DNA of 64,000 nt from Bryobacteraceae bacterium (lineage in GTDB: Bacteria; Acidobacteriota; Terriglobia; Bryobacterales; Bryobacteraceae), in contig JASHNT010000141.1 of assembly GCA_030041495.1 (NCBI GenBank), forward strand, positions 1 through 64,000. Direction: 5' to 3'. This document shows, piece by piece, positions 25,185 to 35,326 of this stretch (position 1 is its first letter; each line of letters begins with the position of its first letter). A program made the translations under genes and the position numbers. Under the pieces are notes generated by a model that had not been told where the DNA came from, ran no database searches, and saw only the letters and a program-made list of their open reading frames with translations.

Positions 25185-26053
25185 GCCCCGCGACGACGAG
25201 CGATTTGCGCACTCAGATCCGACGCCTCGGATACGATTTGACGCCCACTCAGCTCGAAGCGACCAGAGCGCTGATGGGGCCGCTTGCGCCGCGGCTTGGG
25301 CCCGATGTGGCCGTGCATCGCGATGTGTTTTACGGGCCGGATCCACGCCATCGCTTGGACATTTTCGTTCCTGCCGTGGGCGTTGCTCGCGCGACGGTGC
25401 TCGTGTTTGTCCACGGCGGGGGCTTCGTCGGAGGCGATAAGGGGGCTCCGGACAAGCCGTTCTATGGCAACGTGGGGCTATGGGCGGCTCGGTCAGGATG
25501 TATCGGCGTGACCATGACCTACCGTCTTGCTCCCGCCGCGCCTTGGCCGGCCGGGAGCGAAGATGTTGGCGCGGCGGTGCGCTTTCTCCGCGATACCATC
25601 CAACGATATGGCGGCGATCCCAGCCGTATTTTCGTGATGGGGCAGTCCGCGGGAGCGGTGCACGTGGCGGATTATGTGGCGGCGTCTGGCGACGGCATCG
25701 CGGGAGCGATTATGGTCTCGGGCATCTACGACATAGCTTGCGCGGATCGCAATCCATTTCAAGCCGCGTATTACGGCGAAGACGCAACGCGCTTTTCGGA
25801 GCAGTCCACTCTGCGGCCATTGGCCGAAACTACGATCCCCTGCTTTTATATCGTCTCCGAATTCGATCCCCCCGATTTTCAGCGTCAGGCCGCGTGGCTG
25901 GTGGAAGCCTACACTACTCGCCACGGCCGCTGGCCGCGATTGATGCAATTGGCCGGGCATAACCATCTTTCGAGCGTGCTGCAAATTGGGAGCCCAGTGG
26001 ATACGCTGGGGCCGGAGCTGCTGCGGTTCATCCAATCGCCGGCTACCTCGTGA
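25181..26053 (+). CDS. Alpha/beta hydrolase (HSL/esterase family)
   Basis: 290-residue hydrolase. HGGGFVGG forms the oxyanion hole of the hormone-sensitive-lipase branch, GQSAGA holds the nucleophile Ser, and the acid (SEFDPPD) and His (AGHNHLS) are in the expected order. It lacks a signal peptide, so it acts in the cytoplasm. The ATG overlaps the oxygenase stop as ATGA. Together they could cleave an esterified or lactone-type product of the oxygenase; the substrate is not known. Confidence 0.9.
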   Translation: MSPATTSDLRTQIRRLGYDLTPTQLEATRALMGPLAPRLGPDVAVHRDVFYGPDPRHRLDIFVPAVGVARATVLVFVHGGGFVGGDKGAPDKPFYGNVGLWAARSGCIGVTMTYRLAPAAPWPAGSEDVGAAVRFLRDTIQRYGGDPSRIFVMGQSAGAVHVADYVAASGDGIAGAIMVSGIYDIACADRNPFQAAYYGEDATRFSEQSTLRPLAETTIPCFYIVSEFDPPDFQRQAAWLVEAYTTRHGRWPRLMQLAGHNHLSSVLQIGSPVDTLGPELLRFIQSPATS

Positions 26054-26076
26054 GGACGGAGTAAAATCAGGGTGCC

Positions 26077-26790
26077 GTGCGTCGGGTTGCCGCGTGTTTT
26101 ACGGTGCTCCTGCTTCCGCGATCCGCGCCGGCAGAATGGGTGGTCACCGGGTATCTCGGCGCGGCGCATACCGCGCAAACTTCACTCCAGTTTCAGGTCC
26201 CCGACGAATCGACTAACCTGACGCTCCATCCGATAGCCTATGCGGACAAGCCCTTCACCCCGGCGATCTATTATGGCTATCGGCTTGCTTATTTCTTCAG
26301 CCGTCGTTTCGGATTTGAAGGCGAGCTCACGCATTTGAAGGTTTACGCCGACACCAACCGCCTGGCGCAGATCTCGGGCGTGCTTTATGGCATGCCGGTG
26401 AACGAGACGGCGCTGGTATCGTCAGTGGTTGAGCAATTCAACATCACGCACGGAGTGAATCTTCTAACTGGAAATTTCATAGCGCGGAAGGCGCTGGGGC
26501 CGGAAACTGCGGCAAGGGTCGTACTCGATGCGCGCGTGGGTGCAGGGGCAACCATCCCGCAACCGATTAATGTGGTCCTCGGCGAGCCGAATGTTCAGGG
26601 GTATCAAATCGGCAGCCTGGCAATCCAGGCCGCGGGCGGAGTGGAGATACGGCTTTGGCGAGGGCTGTACGCAATTACCGAAGCCAAGTACACGCGGACG
26701 AATGAGACCGTCAACATTTTTCATGGAACCGCCGCCACGTTGCTGAACAGCGCGCACCTGATCGGAGGGCTGGCCGTACACTTCCGGTAG
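26077..26790 (+). CDS. Outer-membrane beta-barrel protein
   Basis: 237 residues starting at a GTG. A signal peptide (about 18 residues, ending APA) is followed by alternating aromatic/hydrophobic strands (GYLGAAHTAQ, YYGYRLAYFF, FEGELTHLKVY) and a C-terminus ending in VHFR preceded by a glycine-rich strand, the pattern of eight-stranded barrels (OmpA/OprF-like). Acidobacteria have many such proteins of unknown function. It follows the esterase after 23 bases and could be co-transcribed. Confidence 0.7.
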   Translation: MRRVAACFTVLLLPRSAPAEWVVTGYLGAAHTAQTSLQFQVPDESTNLTLHPIAYADKPFTPAIYYGYRLAYFFSRRFGFEGELTHLKVYADTNRLAQISGVLYGMPVNETALVSSVVEQFNITHGVNLLTGNFIARKALGPETAARVVLDARVGAGATIPQPINVVLGEPNVQGYQIGSLAIQAAGGVEIRLWRGLYAITEAKYTRTNETVNIFHGTAATLLNSAHLIGGLAVHFR

Positions 26791-26850
26791 CGGAGCGCTG
26801 CCGCTCTCCCGGACCGCAAGGGGTGGGAAAATGGTGTTCGAGGAAGTAAG

Positions 26851-27543
26851 ATGCGCCCTGCCGCCAGTGTCCGGCTTTTCTTATTGTCTTTCGCGTTCGT
26901 ATCGACAGGCTCCGCCGATACGCTACGCTTGCGCGACGGCTCCACGGTAAACGGAACCTTCGTAGGCGCCAGCGGCGACGACATCCGCTTTTCGGTGAAC
27001 GGGCAAGTGCAACATTACGCGCGCGCCAACGTGGAGGGGATCGACTTCAGCGCAGCGTCGAACAGCCCGGAGCAGAACGATGCGCCCGCGAACGGTTCGG
27101 AGCCGGACTGGGTGGTGCGCGGCCCCGATTACGTGAACGCGCCGTTTCTGCGCGGCGCGAACGGGTTTATTCCGCTGGAATATGAGGTGGCAACGGCGTC
27201 GCGCAGCGGCGGAATCTACGGCCTGGGTGGAGCAACCGTGTACCGGGTACAGGGCGCGCGTTCATCTGTGCGGGTACATCAGAGCGACCGTGTTGTATTC
27301 GTGGTGCGGTTGAATAACGGCTGGGACCCAAACCAGTTTCAGCTTTTCCGTTTCGATTCGCGGATGGGTTCGCGCCAGACGCAGCCGGCAATGGGCGGAG
27401 CGCCGCCGCTGGTGCCCTTAGCGATCAGGAAGGTCGCGGATTCGGTGTACGAGATTGCGCCATCGCGCCCGCTTCCACCCGGAGAGTACGCGGTGAGCCC
27501 AGTCAATTCCAACGACAGCTATTGCTTCGGCGTGGATTACTGA
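26851..27543 (+). CDS. Secreted protein of unknown function
   Basis: 230 residues with a signal peptide ending near GSAD. Directly after it is LRLRDGSTVNGTFVGASGDDIRF, an element seen at the start of many secreted acidobacterial proteins, where it forms a small beta domain. The C-terminal half is beta-rich (VVFVVRLNNGWDPNQFQLFRF). Function unknown. AGGAAG lies 5 bases before the ATG. Confidence 0.7.
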   Translation: MRPAASVRLFLLSFAFVSTGSADTLRLRDGSTVNGTFVGASGDDIRFSVNGQVQHYARANVEGIDFSAASNSPEQNDAPANGSEPDWVVRGPDYVNAPFLRGANGFIPLEYEVATASRSGGIYGLGGATVYRVQGARSSVRVHQSDRVVFVVRLNNGWDPNQFQLFRFDSRMGSRQTQPAMGGAPPLVPLAIRKVADSVYEIAPSRPLPPGEYAVSPVNSNDSYCFGVDY

Positions 27544-27607
27544 GGTCTTCCGCAGCATGGTGGCCTGATCGAGCTGGCCAGTTTACCGCGTGTGGTATAT
27601 AGGGCAC

Positions 27608-28435
27608 ATGCTTCTCGACTTGAAGGGGAAAACCGCGCTGGTGACCGGTGCGGGCCGCGGCATTGGGCGCGCAGTGGCGCAGAGGCTCGCCGAGGCGGGC
27701 GCCGCGGTGATGCTGAACGATCTGGATCGGGATCCGGTTTTCGACACCGGCATGCTCATCGATAAAGCCGGCGGCCGCGCCAAGGCCATGCCCGGCGATA
27801 TTACCGCGGCCGGATTCCCGGACAAGCTGGTGCAGGCGGCCGTGACCGGTTTCGGTTCGCTCGATATCATCGTCAACAACGCGGGCTACACCTGGGACAG
27901 CGTGATCCAAAAAACCACCGATGAGCAGTTTCAGGCCATGCTCGACATTCACGTCGTCGCGCCGTTCCGCATTCTGCGCGCCGCTTCAAACTGGATCCGC
28001 GAAACCGCCAAGCGCGAGGCTGCCGAAGGCAAGCCGGTGATGCGTAAGGTGGTGAACATCACTTCGATTTCGGGCGTCGATGGCATTGCGGGCCAATCCG
28101 GCTATGGCTCGGGCAAGGCCGGCATCGTCGGATTGACCAAGGTGCTGGCCAAGGAGTGGGGCCGCTACAACGTGAACGTGAACGCGGTGGGGTTCGGATT
28201 CATTGAAACGCGCCTGACGCAGGCACTCTCGCCGGAATCCGAAATCGACGTGCATGGACGCAAGATCAAGGTCGGCGTGCAGCCCGCGGCGATCGAGGCG
28301 ATAAAGCAGCTCTGTCCCTTGGGCCGTTTGGGGACGGTGGAGGAAGCCGCGGGGCCGGTGCTGTTCTTCTGCTCGGCTCTATCGGATTACGTGAGCGGCG
28401 AAGTGCTGATCTGCAGCGGCGGAGCTAGGCCGTAA
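27608..28435 (+). CDS. Short-chain dehydrogenase/reductase (FabG-like)
   Basis: 275-residue NAD(P)-dependent oxidoreductase. TGAGRGIG binds the cofactor, NNAG stabilises the central sheet, and the catalytic Ser (ITSISG) and YGSGK complete the active site. A long insert after the active site (residues around 205-230) is unusual. The ATG at 27608 is preferred to the GTG six codons upstream because AGGG lies 3 bases before it and the fold begins there. Substrate unknown. The 3' end overlaps the convergent aminotransferase gene by 11 bases. Confidence 0.88.
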   Translation: MLLDLKGKTALVTGAGRGIGRAVAQRLAEAGAAVMLNDLDRDPVFDTGMLIDKAGGRAKAMPGDITAAGFPDKLVQAAVTGFGSLDIIVNNAGYTWDSVIQKTTDEQFQAMLDIHVVAPFRILRAASNWIRETAKREAAEGKPVMRKVVNITSISGVDGIAGQSGYGSGKAGIVGLTKVLAKEWGRYNVNVNAVGFGFIETRLTQALSPESEIDVHGRKIKVGVQPAAIEAIKQLCPLGRLGTVEEAAGPVLFFCSALSDYVSGEVLICSGGARP

Positions 28436-29573
28436 GCTCCAGAATGCGGCGCACGCCTTCGGTGAAGAGATCCGGAGGCGTGAGCAGGCTCAGCACCAGA
28501 AATGCTTCGGATTCGAAATCGTAAAAGAAACCGGGCTGCACCAACACATCGCGGTCGCGCAGCAACGCAAGAGTCCACTCTTCCTCAGTTCGTGTGTGCG
28601 GGACTTGCAGAGTCGCGCACCAGCCGCCTTCGACGTTCAACACATTGAGTGCAGAGCCCGTAACGGCGGCGCGAAGCCTCGCTAAATTCGCCGCTGTCCT
28701 CTCGCGAATCTGCGGGCGAATTCTAGCGGACAGCTCCAAAAGTTTCGGCGCGGCAAGCTGAACCGGAGTCGCAACGGAGAGATAGGTGTCGGCGATCCAT
28801 TCCAATTTCTCGAGCGATTCCTCGGCCCGCGAACCCTCCGCCACGATCCAGCCGAGCTTCATTTGCGGCAGACCGGCGATTTTCGAAAGCCCGCTCATGG
28901 AGAAGACCATGGTCTCCGCGGAAAACGTGGGAGTGGCTACCGTTTCGGAAAAACCGTAGTCGGAGAAAACTTCGTCCATAAGAATCGTCAGGCGATGCCG
29001 CGCGGCAAATTCGCTTAGCTTCCGCGCTTCTTCCGCCTTCAGGAAGGAGCCTGTGGGATTGTTCGGGTTCACAATCACAACGGCGCGCGTGCTCTCCGAG
29101 GCTGCTCGCGTCAGCGAGTCGAAGTCGATATGCCACGCGCCGTCATAGCCGAGCGAGTATTGCTTCACGGGCACCGATTCCATTGCGGCCAGAAATTCGA
29201 ACAGAGGATAAGACGGGCGAGGAACCAGGATTTCGTCGCCAGGATCGGTGAGCAGCTTGAACAAGTACGCGTAGGCTTCGCTGGTGCTGGCAGTCAGCAC
29301 GAGGCGCGAAGCGGGAACGTCGCGCCCGCGCTGGGCGTAGTAACGCGAAACCGCTTCGCGAGTCGAAAGCAATCCGCGCGGTGAGGGATCGTAGCGCATC
29401 GCGGCGGGATCGGCGAATGCATCGAGAATTTCGCGTTCCGGATAAATAAATCCGCTGCGCGTCGGATTGGATCCGGTTAGATCCAAAATCTCCACCCCGG
29501 CGCGGCGCTTTTCCCCCAGCAGCAGCGAAAGTGGATTGGGGCGCTGATCGAACTGTAGCCGGGAGGAAAACAC
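28425..29573 (-). CDS. PLP-dependent aminotransferase, class I/II
   Basis: 382-residue fold-type I enzyme. NPNNPTG and the ILMDEVFSDYGF loop bind the cofactor, and the Lys of SMSGLSKIAGLPQ forms the Schiff base. C-terminal EAFLVLSLLT closes the small domain. Likely an aspartate/alanine- or aromatic-type transaminase; the substrate cannot be fixed. The start is a GTG at 29573 (TACGAT is 8 bases upstream, so a very short leader is possible). It is convergent with the SDR gene and divergent from the M1 peptidase gene. Confidence 0.88.
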   Translation of the reverse strand: MFSSRLQFDQRPNPLSLLLGEKRRAGVEILDLTGSNPTRSGFIYPEREILDAFADPAAMRYDPSPRGLLSTREAVSRYYAQRGRDVPASRLVLTASTSEAYAYLFKLLTDPGDEILVPRPSYPLFEFLAAMESVPVKQYSLGYDGAWHIDFDSLTRAASESTRAVVIVNPNNPTGSFLKAEEARKLSEFAARHRLTILMDEVFSDYGFSETVATPTFSAETMVFSMSGLSKIAGLPQMKLGWIVAEGSRAEESLEKLEWIADTYLSVATPVQLAAPKLLELSARIRPQIRERTAANLARLRAAVTGSALNVLNVEGGWCATLQVPHTRTEEEWTLALLRDRDVLVQPGFFYDFESEAFLVLSLLTPPDLFTEGVRRILELTA

Positions 29574-29605
29574 CTGGGGTTATCGTAACAAAGGCGTGAA
29601 ATAAA

Positions 29606-31996
29606 ATGATACATTTGAATCGCATGCGGTTCGTATTTTTTCTTGTGCCCATGGTACTAGCGGCCCAGTCCGTTTCGCCGCTGGCGAACACCGATCCCAT
29701 CTATGTGACCTTGCGCAACGCCGCGCCCACGGAATCCTATCTGGTCGAAAATATCGAGCTCAAGCGCGATGTGGGAACGATCACGCTCAAGAGCGGGCAG
29801 ATTTCGTTTCTTGCTCCGGTTCTGGGCCGTGTCACTACCGCGGTATTTTCCGGCGAGGGCCGCTTCCAGTTGAAACCCGCGGTACCGGTTGAAGCCGCGC
29901 ATCTCAATAAAGTACTCGGGCGGCCGGATGTGGATGAAACATTCGACTCGGCCATGTTTGCTTTCACTGACGAGACCCTGGCTGAGATCAAAGCTCAGGC
30001 GCACGCGGGCGCGCTGGATCCCAAGGCTGCCGAAACGCTCAAGGAGTTCCGCCGCAAGCTGCGCGAGAGGGCCTATTCCAATGTCGAAGCCGACCTGCTG
30101 GCCGAGTTGTACAATCCCGCGCGAGGCGGTTCCTTCCGGGCCTTCCTGCACGGCAAGACCGACGGCGATCTTCGGTTCCTGATCGTCCCTTCCGGAGCGA
30201 TGCCGGACCTGCCTTCGCCGGAAGAGGTCGGATTGATCAACGTCGACGCGAGCGGGGAGCGCGACGGCATCTGGTATCTGTCGCACCTGGAATCCGAAGG
30301 GAAGAGCGAGCGCGGAGCGGCGTCGATCGAAGACCACCGCGTCGCTTCGGCCGATCGCTATAAGATCGACACCACAATTGGGAACGGTGGGCAACTGGCC
30401 GCCAGCGCGCAGATCCAACTCACCGCCAAGGCCGATGGCGCGCGAATGATTCCTTTCGACTTGCTTCCCACTCTGCGCGTGGTCCGCGTCAGCGACGGGA
30501 AGGGGGAGCTCAGCTTCATTCAGGAACCAGCCAAGGACGATCCATTCTTCCGCGTGATCCTGCGCGATCCGACGGTGAAGGGGCAAGTCTACAATCTCAG
30601 CGTCGTCTACGCGGGAGGCCAAGTAATTCACAACGCGGGCGGCGGAAATTTTTCGGTCGGCGCGCGCACGAGCTGGTACCCGAGCTCGTACGCGTTTCTC
30701 GATCAAGCCACCTACGACCTGACCTTCAAAATTCCCAAGCAGTACACGCTGGTGAGCACGGGCACGCTGGTGAAGGAATGGCAGGAGGGGAACCAAGCCT
30801 GCTCAGAGTGGAAATCGGACGTGCCCCTGGCTGTGGCCGGATTCAATTACGGATCGTTCAAGAAGAAGTCGGTAACCGACAAGGCAACAAAATATACGAT
30901 CGAAGCCTATTCAACCGCGGAGGTTCCGGATTATTTGAAGCCGTACACTGAACAGCTCAACTTGACGACGGCCGGAATGGCGGATCGCGCGCTGGTGGAG
31001 GGCGAAAATTCGATCCGCCTGTTTGAACATTGGTTCGGCGAAGCTCCCTACGGCCGGATCGCCATCACGCAGCAGCCCGAGTTCGATTTCGGGCAGTCCT
31101 GGCCGACGCTGGTGTACCTGCCGATGAGCGCGTTTCTGGATGCGACGCAGCGGTACGCGTTGATGGGTCAAGAGGAGTTCCAGTTCTCCAGTTTCATTCA
31201 AGAAGTGACCCCGCACGAAATCTCGCATCAGTGGTGGGGGCACATGGTAGGATGGGCCAGCTATCACGATCAGTGGCTGTCCGAAGGGTTCGCGGAATTC
31301 TCCGCGGGCCTGTTTGTGGAAGCGACTTCCAAGCCGGACGAAACCGGCAAATTCTGGGACCGGCTGCGGGATGAGATCACGCAGAAGAACTCGTTTGGGA
31401 ATTCAGCGAATGACGCCGGTCCGGTGTGGCTGGGCCAGCGCCTGGATACGGCCAAGACGCGCGGCGCCTACAACCACTTGGTCTATGCCAAGGGCGCTTA
31501 TTTCCTGCATATGCTGCGCATGATAATGCGCGATCCGAAAACCGGGGACCAGGATTTTATCGATTTGATGCACGATTACGTGCAGACGTTCCTGCACAAG
31601 AACGCCTCCACCGAAGGGTTCCAGGCCGTCGTGGATAAACACATGAAACCGGCTCTCGACGCGGCGGGCGATCATAAGTCGGACTGGCTGTTTCAGGATT
31701 GGATTTATGGCACCGGCCTTCCTCGCTACCATCTGGAATACAGCGTCAAGCCGGCCGCGAACGGGATGGTTTCCTTTGACGGCAAGCTAACCCAGAGCGA
31801 CGTGCCGCCGGATTTTCTGATGACGGTGCCCCTGTACTTGGACTTCGACGGGCATTGGGTTTTGGCCGGCCGCGCGAGAGTGCTCGGAAGCGTGACGGCG
31901 CAGATTCACGCGACGCTGCCGAAATCGCCCAAGCGGGTTTCGATCAACGTGAATCACGATGTGCTGGCGGTAGAGGCCACGGTCAAGAAGCTCTAA
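29606..31996 (+). CDS. M1-family zinc metallopeptidase lacking GxMEN
   Basis: 796 residues with a short signal peptide (FFLVPMVLAAQS). The zinc site is HEISH at 537-541 with Glu-560 (HExxH-x18-E), as in aminopeptidase N. The GxMEN exopeptidase motif normally some 30 residues upstream is replaced by FDFGQSWPTLVYLP, so the enzyme may not be a standard aminopeptidase. The N-terminal 450 residues form beta-rich domains. Either ATG (29606 or 29624) is possible; the first has AAGG 11 bases upstream. It is probably periplasmic. Its stop overlaps the convergent PH-like gene by 4 bases. Confidence 0.88.
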   Translation: MIHLNRMRFVFFLVPMVLAAQSVSPLANTDPIYVTLRNAAPTESYLVENIELKRDVGTITLKSGQISFLAPVLGRVTTAVFSGEGRFQLKPAVPVEAAHLNKVLGRPDVDETFDSAMFAFTDETLAEIKAQAHAGALDPKAAETLKEFRRKLRERAYSNVEADLLAELYNPARGGSFRAFLHGKTDGDLRFLIVPSGAMPDLPSPEEVGLINVDASGERDGIWYLSHLESEGKSERGAASIEDHRVASADRYKIDTTIGNGGQLAASAQIQLTAKADGARMIPFDLLPTLRVVRVSDGKGELSFIQEPAKDDPFFRVILRDPTVKGQVYNLSVVYAGGQVIHNAGGGNFSVGARTSWYPSSYAFLDQATYDLTFKIPKQYTLVSTGTLVKEWQEGNQACSEWKSDVPLAVAGFNYGSFKKKSVTDKATKYTIEAYSTAEVPDYLKPYTEQLNLTTAGMADRALVEGENSIRLFEHWFGEAPYGRIAITQQPEFDFGQSWPTLVYLPMSAFLDATQRYALMGQEEFQFSSFIQEVTPHEISHQWWGHMVGWASYHDQWLSEGFAEFSAGLFVEATSKPDETGKFWDRLRDEITQKNSFGNSANDAGPVWLGQRLDTAKTRGAYNHLVYAKGAYFLHMLRMIMRDPKTGDQDFIDLMHDYVQTFLHKNASTEGFQAVVDKHMKPALDAAGDHKSDWLFQDWIYGTGLPRYHLEYSVKPAANGMVSFDGKLTQSDVPPDFLMTVPLYLDFDGHWVLAGRARVLGSVTAQIHATLPKSPKRVSINVNHDVLAVEATVKKL

Positions 31997-32487
31997 GGCT
32001 GGTTTTTGGCCTGCTCGTTTTTGACCTGCTGCGCGTCGTGGCTGCGGATATCTTCGAGCAACCGGTCGATCAGGGCTGACGCGTTGGGCGTGTCGTCCTC
32101 CAGATACGCCTTGGGCGCGTCGCGGAAAATGAGCTGGTAGCCCATCAAGCCGCCACGGCCAGTCCATTCACGAATCGCGGTGAGTTGCGAAGGAAAGCGC
32201 GAATGCAATTCGGTCAGCGATAAGGTCCGGTAGCGCAGTGTCGTGCCGTCGTACTGAAATTCGCGAATGATGCGGCGGCGAAACCAGACCTGCATTGCGA
32301 TCACGCCGATCGCCAGTAGGATGAACAGGAGCGCGACGACCCGCATGGCCGGGCTCACCGGAGGCTGGTGCGAAGGCATGAGGAGCGCGCCGTTCACGGC
32401 TGCTGCTGCCGCGAATACCAGGAAGATGAAGCCCGCCACGCAAACATGAAACCACCGCCTGCGCCTGGGCATGACTCCGGAAATCAT
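31993..32487 (-). CDS. Small membrane protein of unknown function
   Basis: 164 residues. Two hydrophobic segments near the N-terminus (about 15-32 and 48-66) are followed by a basic RRRIIREF stretch and a soluble beta-rich part of about 90 residues (YDGTTLRYRTLS, GYQLIFRDAPKAYL) reminiscent of bacterial PH-like domains. Two ATGs five codons apart are possible; GGAG precedes both. It begins 10 bases after the glutamate dehydrogenase stop and is probably in that operon. No function is assigned. Confidence 0.6.
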   Translation of the reverse strand: MISGVMPRRRRWFHVCVAGFIFLVFAAAAAVNGALLMPSHQPPVSPAMRVVALLFILLAIGVIAMQVWFRRRIIREFQYDGTTLRYRTLSLTELHSRFPSQLTAIREWTGRGGLMGYQLIFRDAPKAYLEDDTPNASALIDRLLEDIRSHDAQQVKNEQAKNQP

Positions 32488-32497
32488 TTGCTCCGGT

Positions 32498-33787
<1,290 letters not shown>

Positions 33788-33888
33788 GGCGGGATATCCT
33801 TCGGACCTATTATGAACCAGCGCAAGGGCGCCGCCGAGGATGGGCCGCCCACGCGCTGAGCCGTAACCACATGGGTTACACTACGCGT
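33788..33888. other. Gap between gdhA and the HigBA locus
   Basis: No gene is seen. It must contain the gdhA promoter on the minus strand; CATAAT (33812-33817 region) is the nearest -10-like hexamer and AGGA lies about 10 bases upstream of the ATG. Confidence 0.3.
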
Positions 33889-34166
33889 GTGGCGATCAGC
33901 GATTCCGGCACAAAGGGCCGGGGCGCTTTTCCGTCACCGGGGACCACTCTGGAATCCAGGCCAAGCACGCCAGCCGGCTGCGCCTGATTCTCGGCCGGCT
34001 CAACGTTGCGGGCTCCGAAAGACATGAACTTGGCTGGCCTCGAGTTGCATGAGTTGCGCGGAGATAGAAAAGGCACCTGGGCGGTGAATGTGACCGGCAA
34101 CTGGCGCAATACATTAAACCGGGCTGGCAAGGACGCTGATCGGGTCGACTCGAGGACTATCACTGA
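33889..34166 (+). pseudogene. Decayed HigB-type toxin gene
   Basis: A HigB/RelE-type toxin is spread over three frames. FRHKGPGRF and VTGDHSGIQAKHASRL up to NVA (33903-34010) lie in one frame; APKDMNLAG to VTGNWR and GKDADRVD (34012-34149) in the next, shifted by one base at 34011; and YEDYH followed by TGA, the usual end, requires a base missing at about 34150. The start also needs a shift between a GTG at 33889 and 33903. So at least three indels break the gene, while the HigA antitoxin following it is intact. Confidence 0.78.
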
Positions 34167-34176
34167 GCACTCTGAG

Positions 34177-34458
34177 ATGGTTAATCCGCCACATCCGGGC
34201 GAAGTTCTCAAGGAACTGTGCCTGAAACCATTGAATCTTTCTGTCACCGAAACAGCCGACGCGATGGGAGTGTCCCGGAAGACGCTCTCGGCCATCTTGA
34301 ACGGGCGCGCCGGGATCAGCCCGGAAATGGCTGTGCGGTTGTCCGTTGCGTTCCACACAAGCGCGGAGAGCTGGCTGAGCCAGCAGCTTCAGTTCGATCT
34401 GTGGCATGCAGAGAAGAATGGGAAGCGGCTCCGCGTTACACGGCTGACCGCTGCCTGA
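34177..34458 (+). CDS. higA: HigA-type antitoxin (XRE helix-turn-helix)
   Basis: 93 residues. [19 protein letters not shown] is the hallmark start of HigA/VapI antitoxins; the helix-turn-helix is [19 protein letters not shown], and [14 protein letters not shown] ends the domain. It would bind its own promoter and neutralise HigB. The ATG at 34177 lies 10 bases after the toxin's ancestral stop. A longer open frame that fuses a toxin fragment to this protein results from the toxin frameshifts and is not the natural start. Confidence 0.88.
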   Translation: MVNPPHPGEVLKELCLKPLNLSVTETADAMGVSRKTLSAILNGRAGISPEMAVRLSVAFHTSAESWLSQQLQFDLWHAEKNGKRLRVTRLTAA

Positions 34459-34490
34459 CCGGGCGCTCTGCGCCTCGAATGGAACCGGCG

Positions 34491-35174
34491 CTACTTCGCG
34501 GCGGTGGCCGCTTCGCGTGGGACCGGCTTGCCGTAGACTTCGATCCAGCCCATGTCGGTGTAGCCGCCGTTGCCGTGACCGCTCCCCGGACTCAGATCCG
34601 CGAAGCCGACCGCGTCTACTTTGCTCAGATCGACTTTATCCAGCACAGTACCCTTGGTCTGGACAGTCATGGGATCGAATTTCATCCAATGTACTTCGGA
34701 CAGGAAGAATTCGCTTTCCCGGTAATCCAGTGTGCTCGCGTCGGTATGATCGCCCACAAGGTAGGTTCCATCGGCCAGCTTCAACACGGGGCGGGCCTCA
34801 TGAAATCCGGAAGTCTTGACAATCCAGCGGATCTTCGCCTTACCAGTGAGATCCACGTAATTTGCCTTGTCGCTGAGCGTGAGCGCGCAGGCCGTGGCGC
34901 AGAGTCCGGTCCAAATATGCGGGACCCCGCCTTCGCTGGTCACTCCGAAATCCTGTTTGCCCGTGCCGTAAACGTTCAATTGCAGGTTCTGGTTGGTGAC
35001 GAACTCCTGGGTAACGGGCACATTGCCTTCCGCCTGCTTCCAGGCTTCCTTGAAGAAAAGCGGAGGAGGGGGCTGAGGGGCAAAGCCCCGGCCTCGGCCG
35101 CCGCCACGTCCCTCTGGCGCTTGTGCGAGCGCGCTTGCTGCCGTCAACAAGAAGATTAAAGTGAATCGCTGCAT
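34491..35174 (-). CDS. Secreted protein of unknown function (DUF1080-like)
   Basis: 227 residues with a signal peptide of about 18 residues (ending ALAQ), followed by a Gly/Arg/Pro-rich linker (EGRGGGRGRGF) and a beta-rich domain (NLQLNVYGTGKQ, PHIWTGLC, VHWMKFDPMT) with two nearby cysteines. Acidobacteria have several such proteins annotated as DUF1080/laminin-like; I am not sure of the family. GGAGG precedes the ATG. No operon partners on this strand. Confidence 0.6.
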   Translation of the reverse strand: MQRFTLIFLLTAASALAQAPEGRGGGRGRGFAPQPPPPLFFKEAWKQAEGNVPVTQEFVTNQNLQLNVYGTGKQDFGVTSEGGVPHIWTGLCATACALTLSDKANYVDLTGKAKIRWIVKTSGFHEARPVLKLADGTYLVGDHTDASTLDYRESEFFLSEVHWMKFDPMTVQTKGTVLDKVDLSKVDAVGFADLSPGSGHGNGGYTDMGWIEVYGKPVPREAATAAK

Positions 35175-35326
35175 GCAGCCTCCATTCGATAAACAACCGA
35201 CCTACAACGATATCACGGATCGGCCGTACTGTTCGCGATCCGGCGCATCAAATCGGTTGATGGGCGCCTTGATAAACCCAGGGAAGACAACCACCTTCCG
35301 CTGATATAGAATTTCTTTCAGCACAT

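Noticed and set aside
26791-26850. Possible terminator (AGCGG...CCGCT) after the outer-membrane protein
   Set aside because: Only a 5-bp stem with no run of T residues.
34006-34458. Toxin-antitoxin fusion protein of the HigBA type
   Set aside because: It begins inside a frameshifted toxin, so the fusion is a by-product of the indels; HigA starts at 34177.
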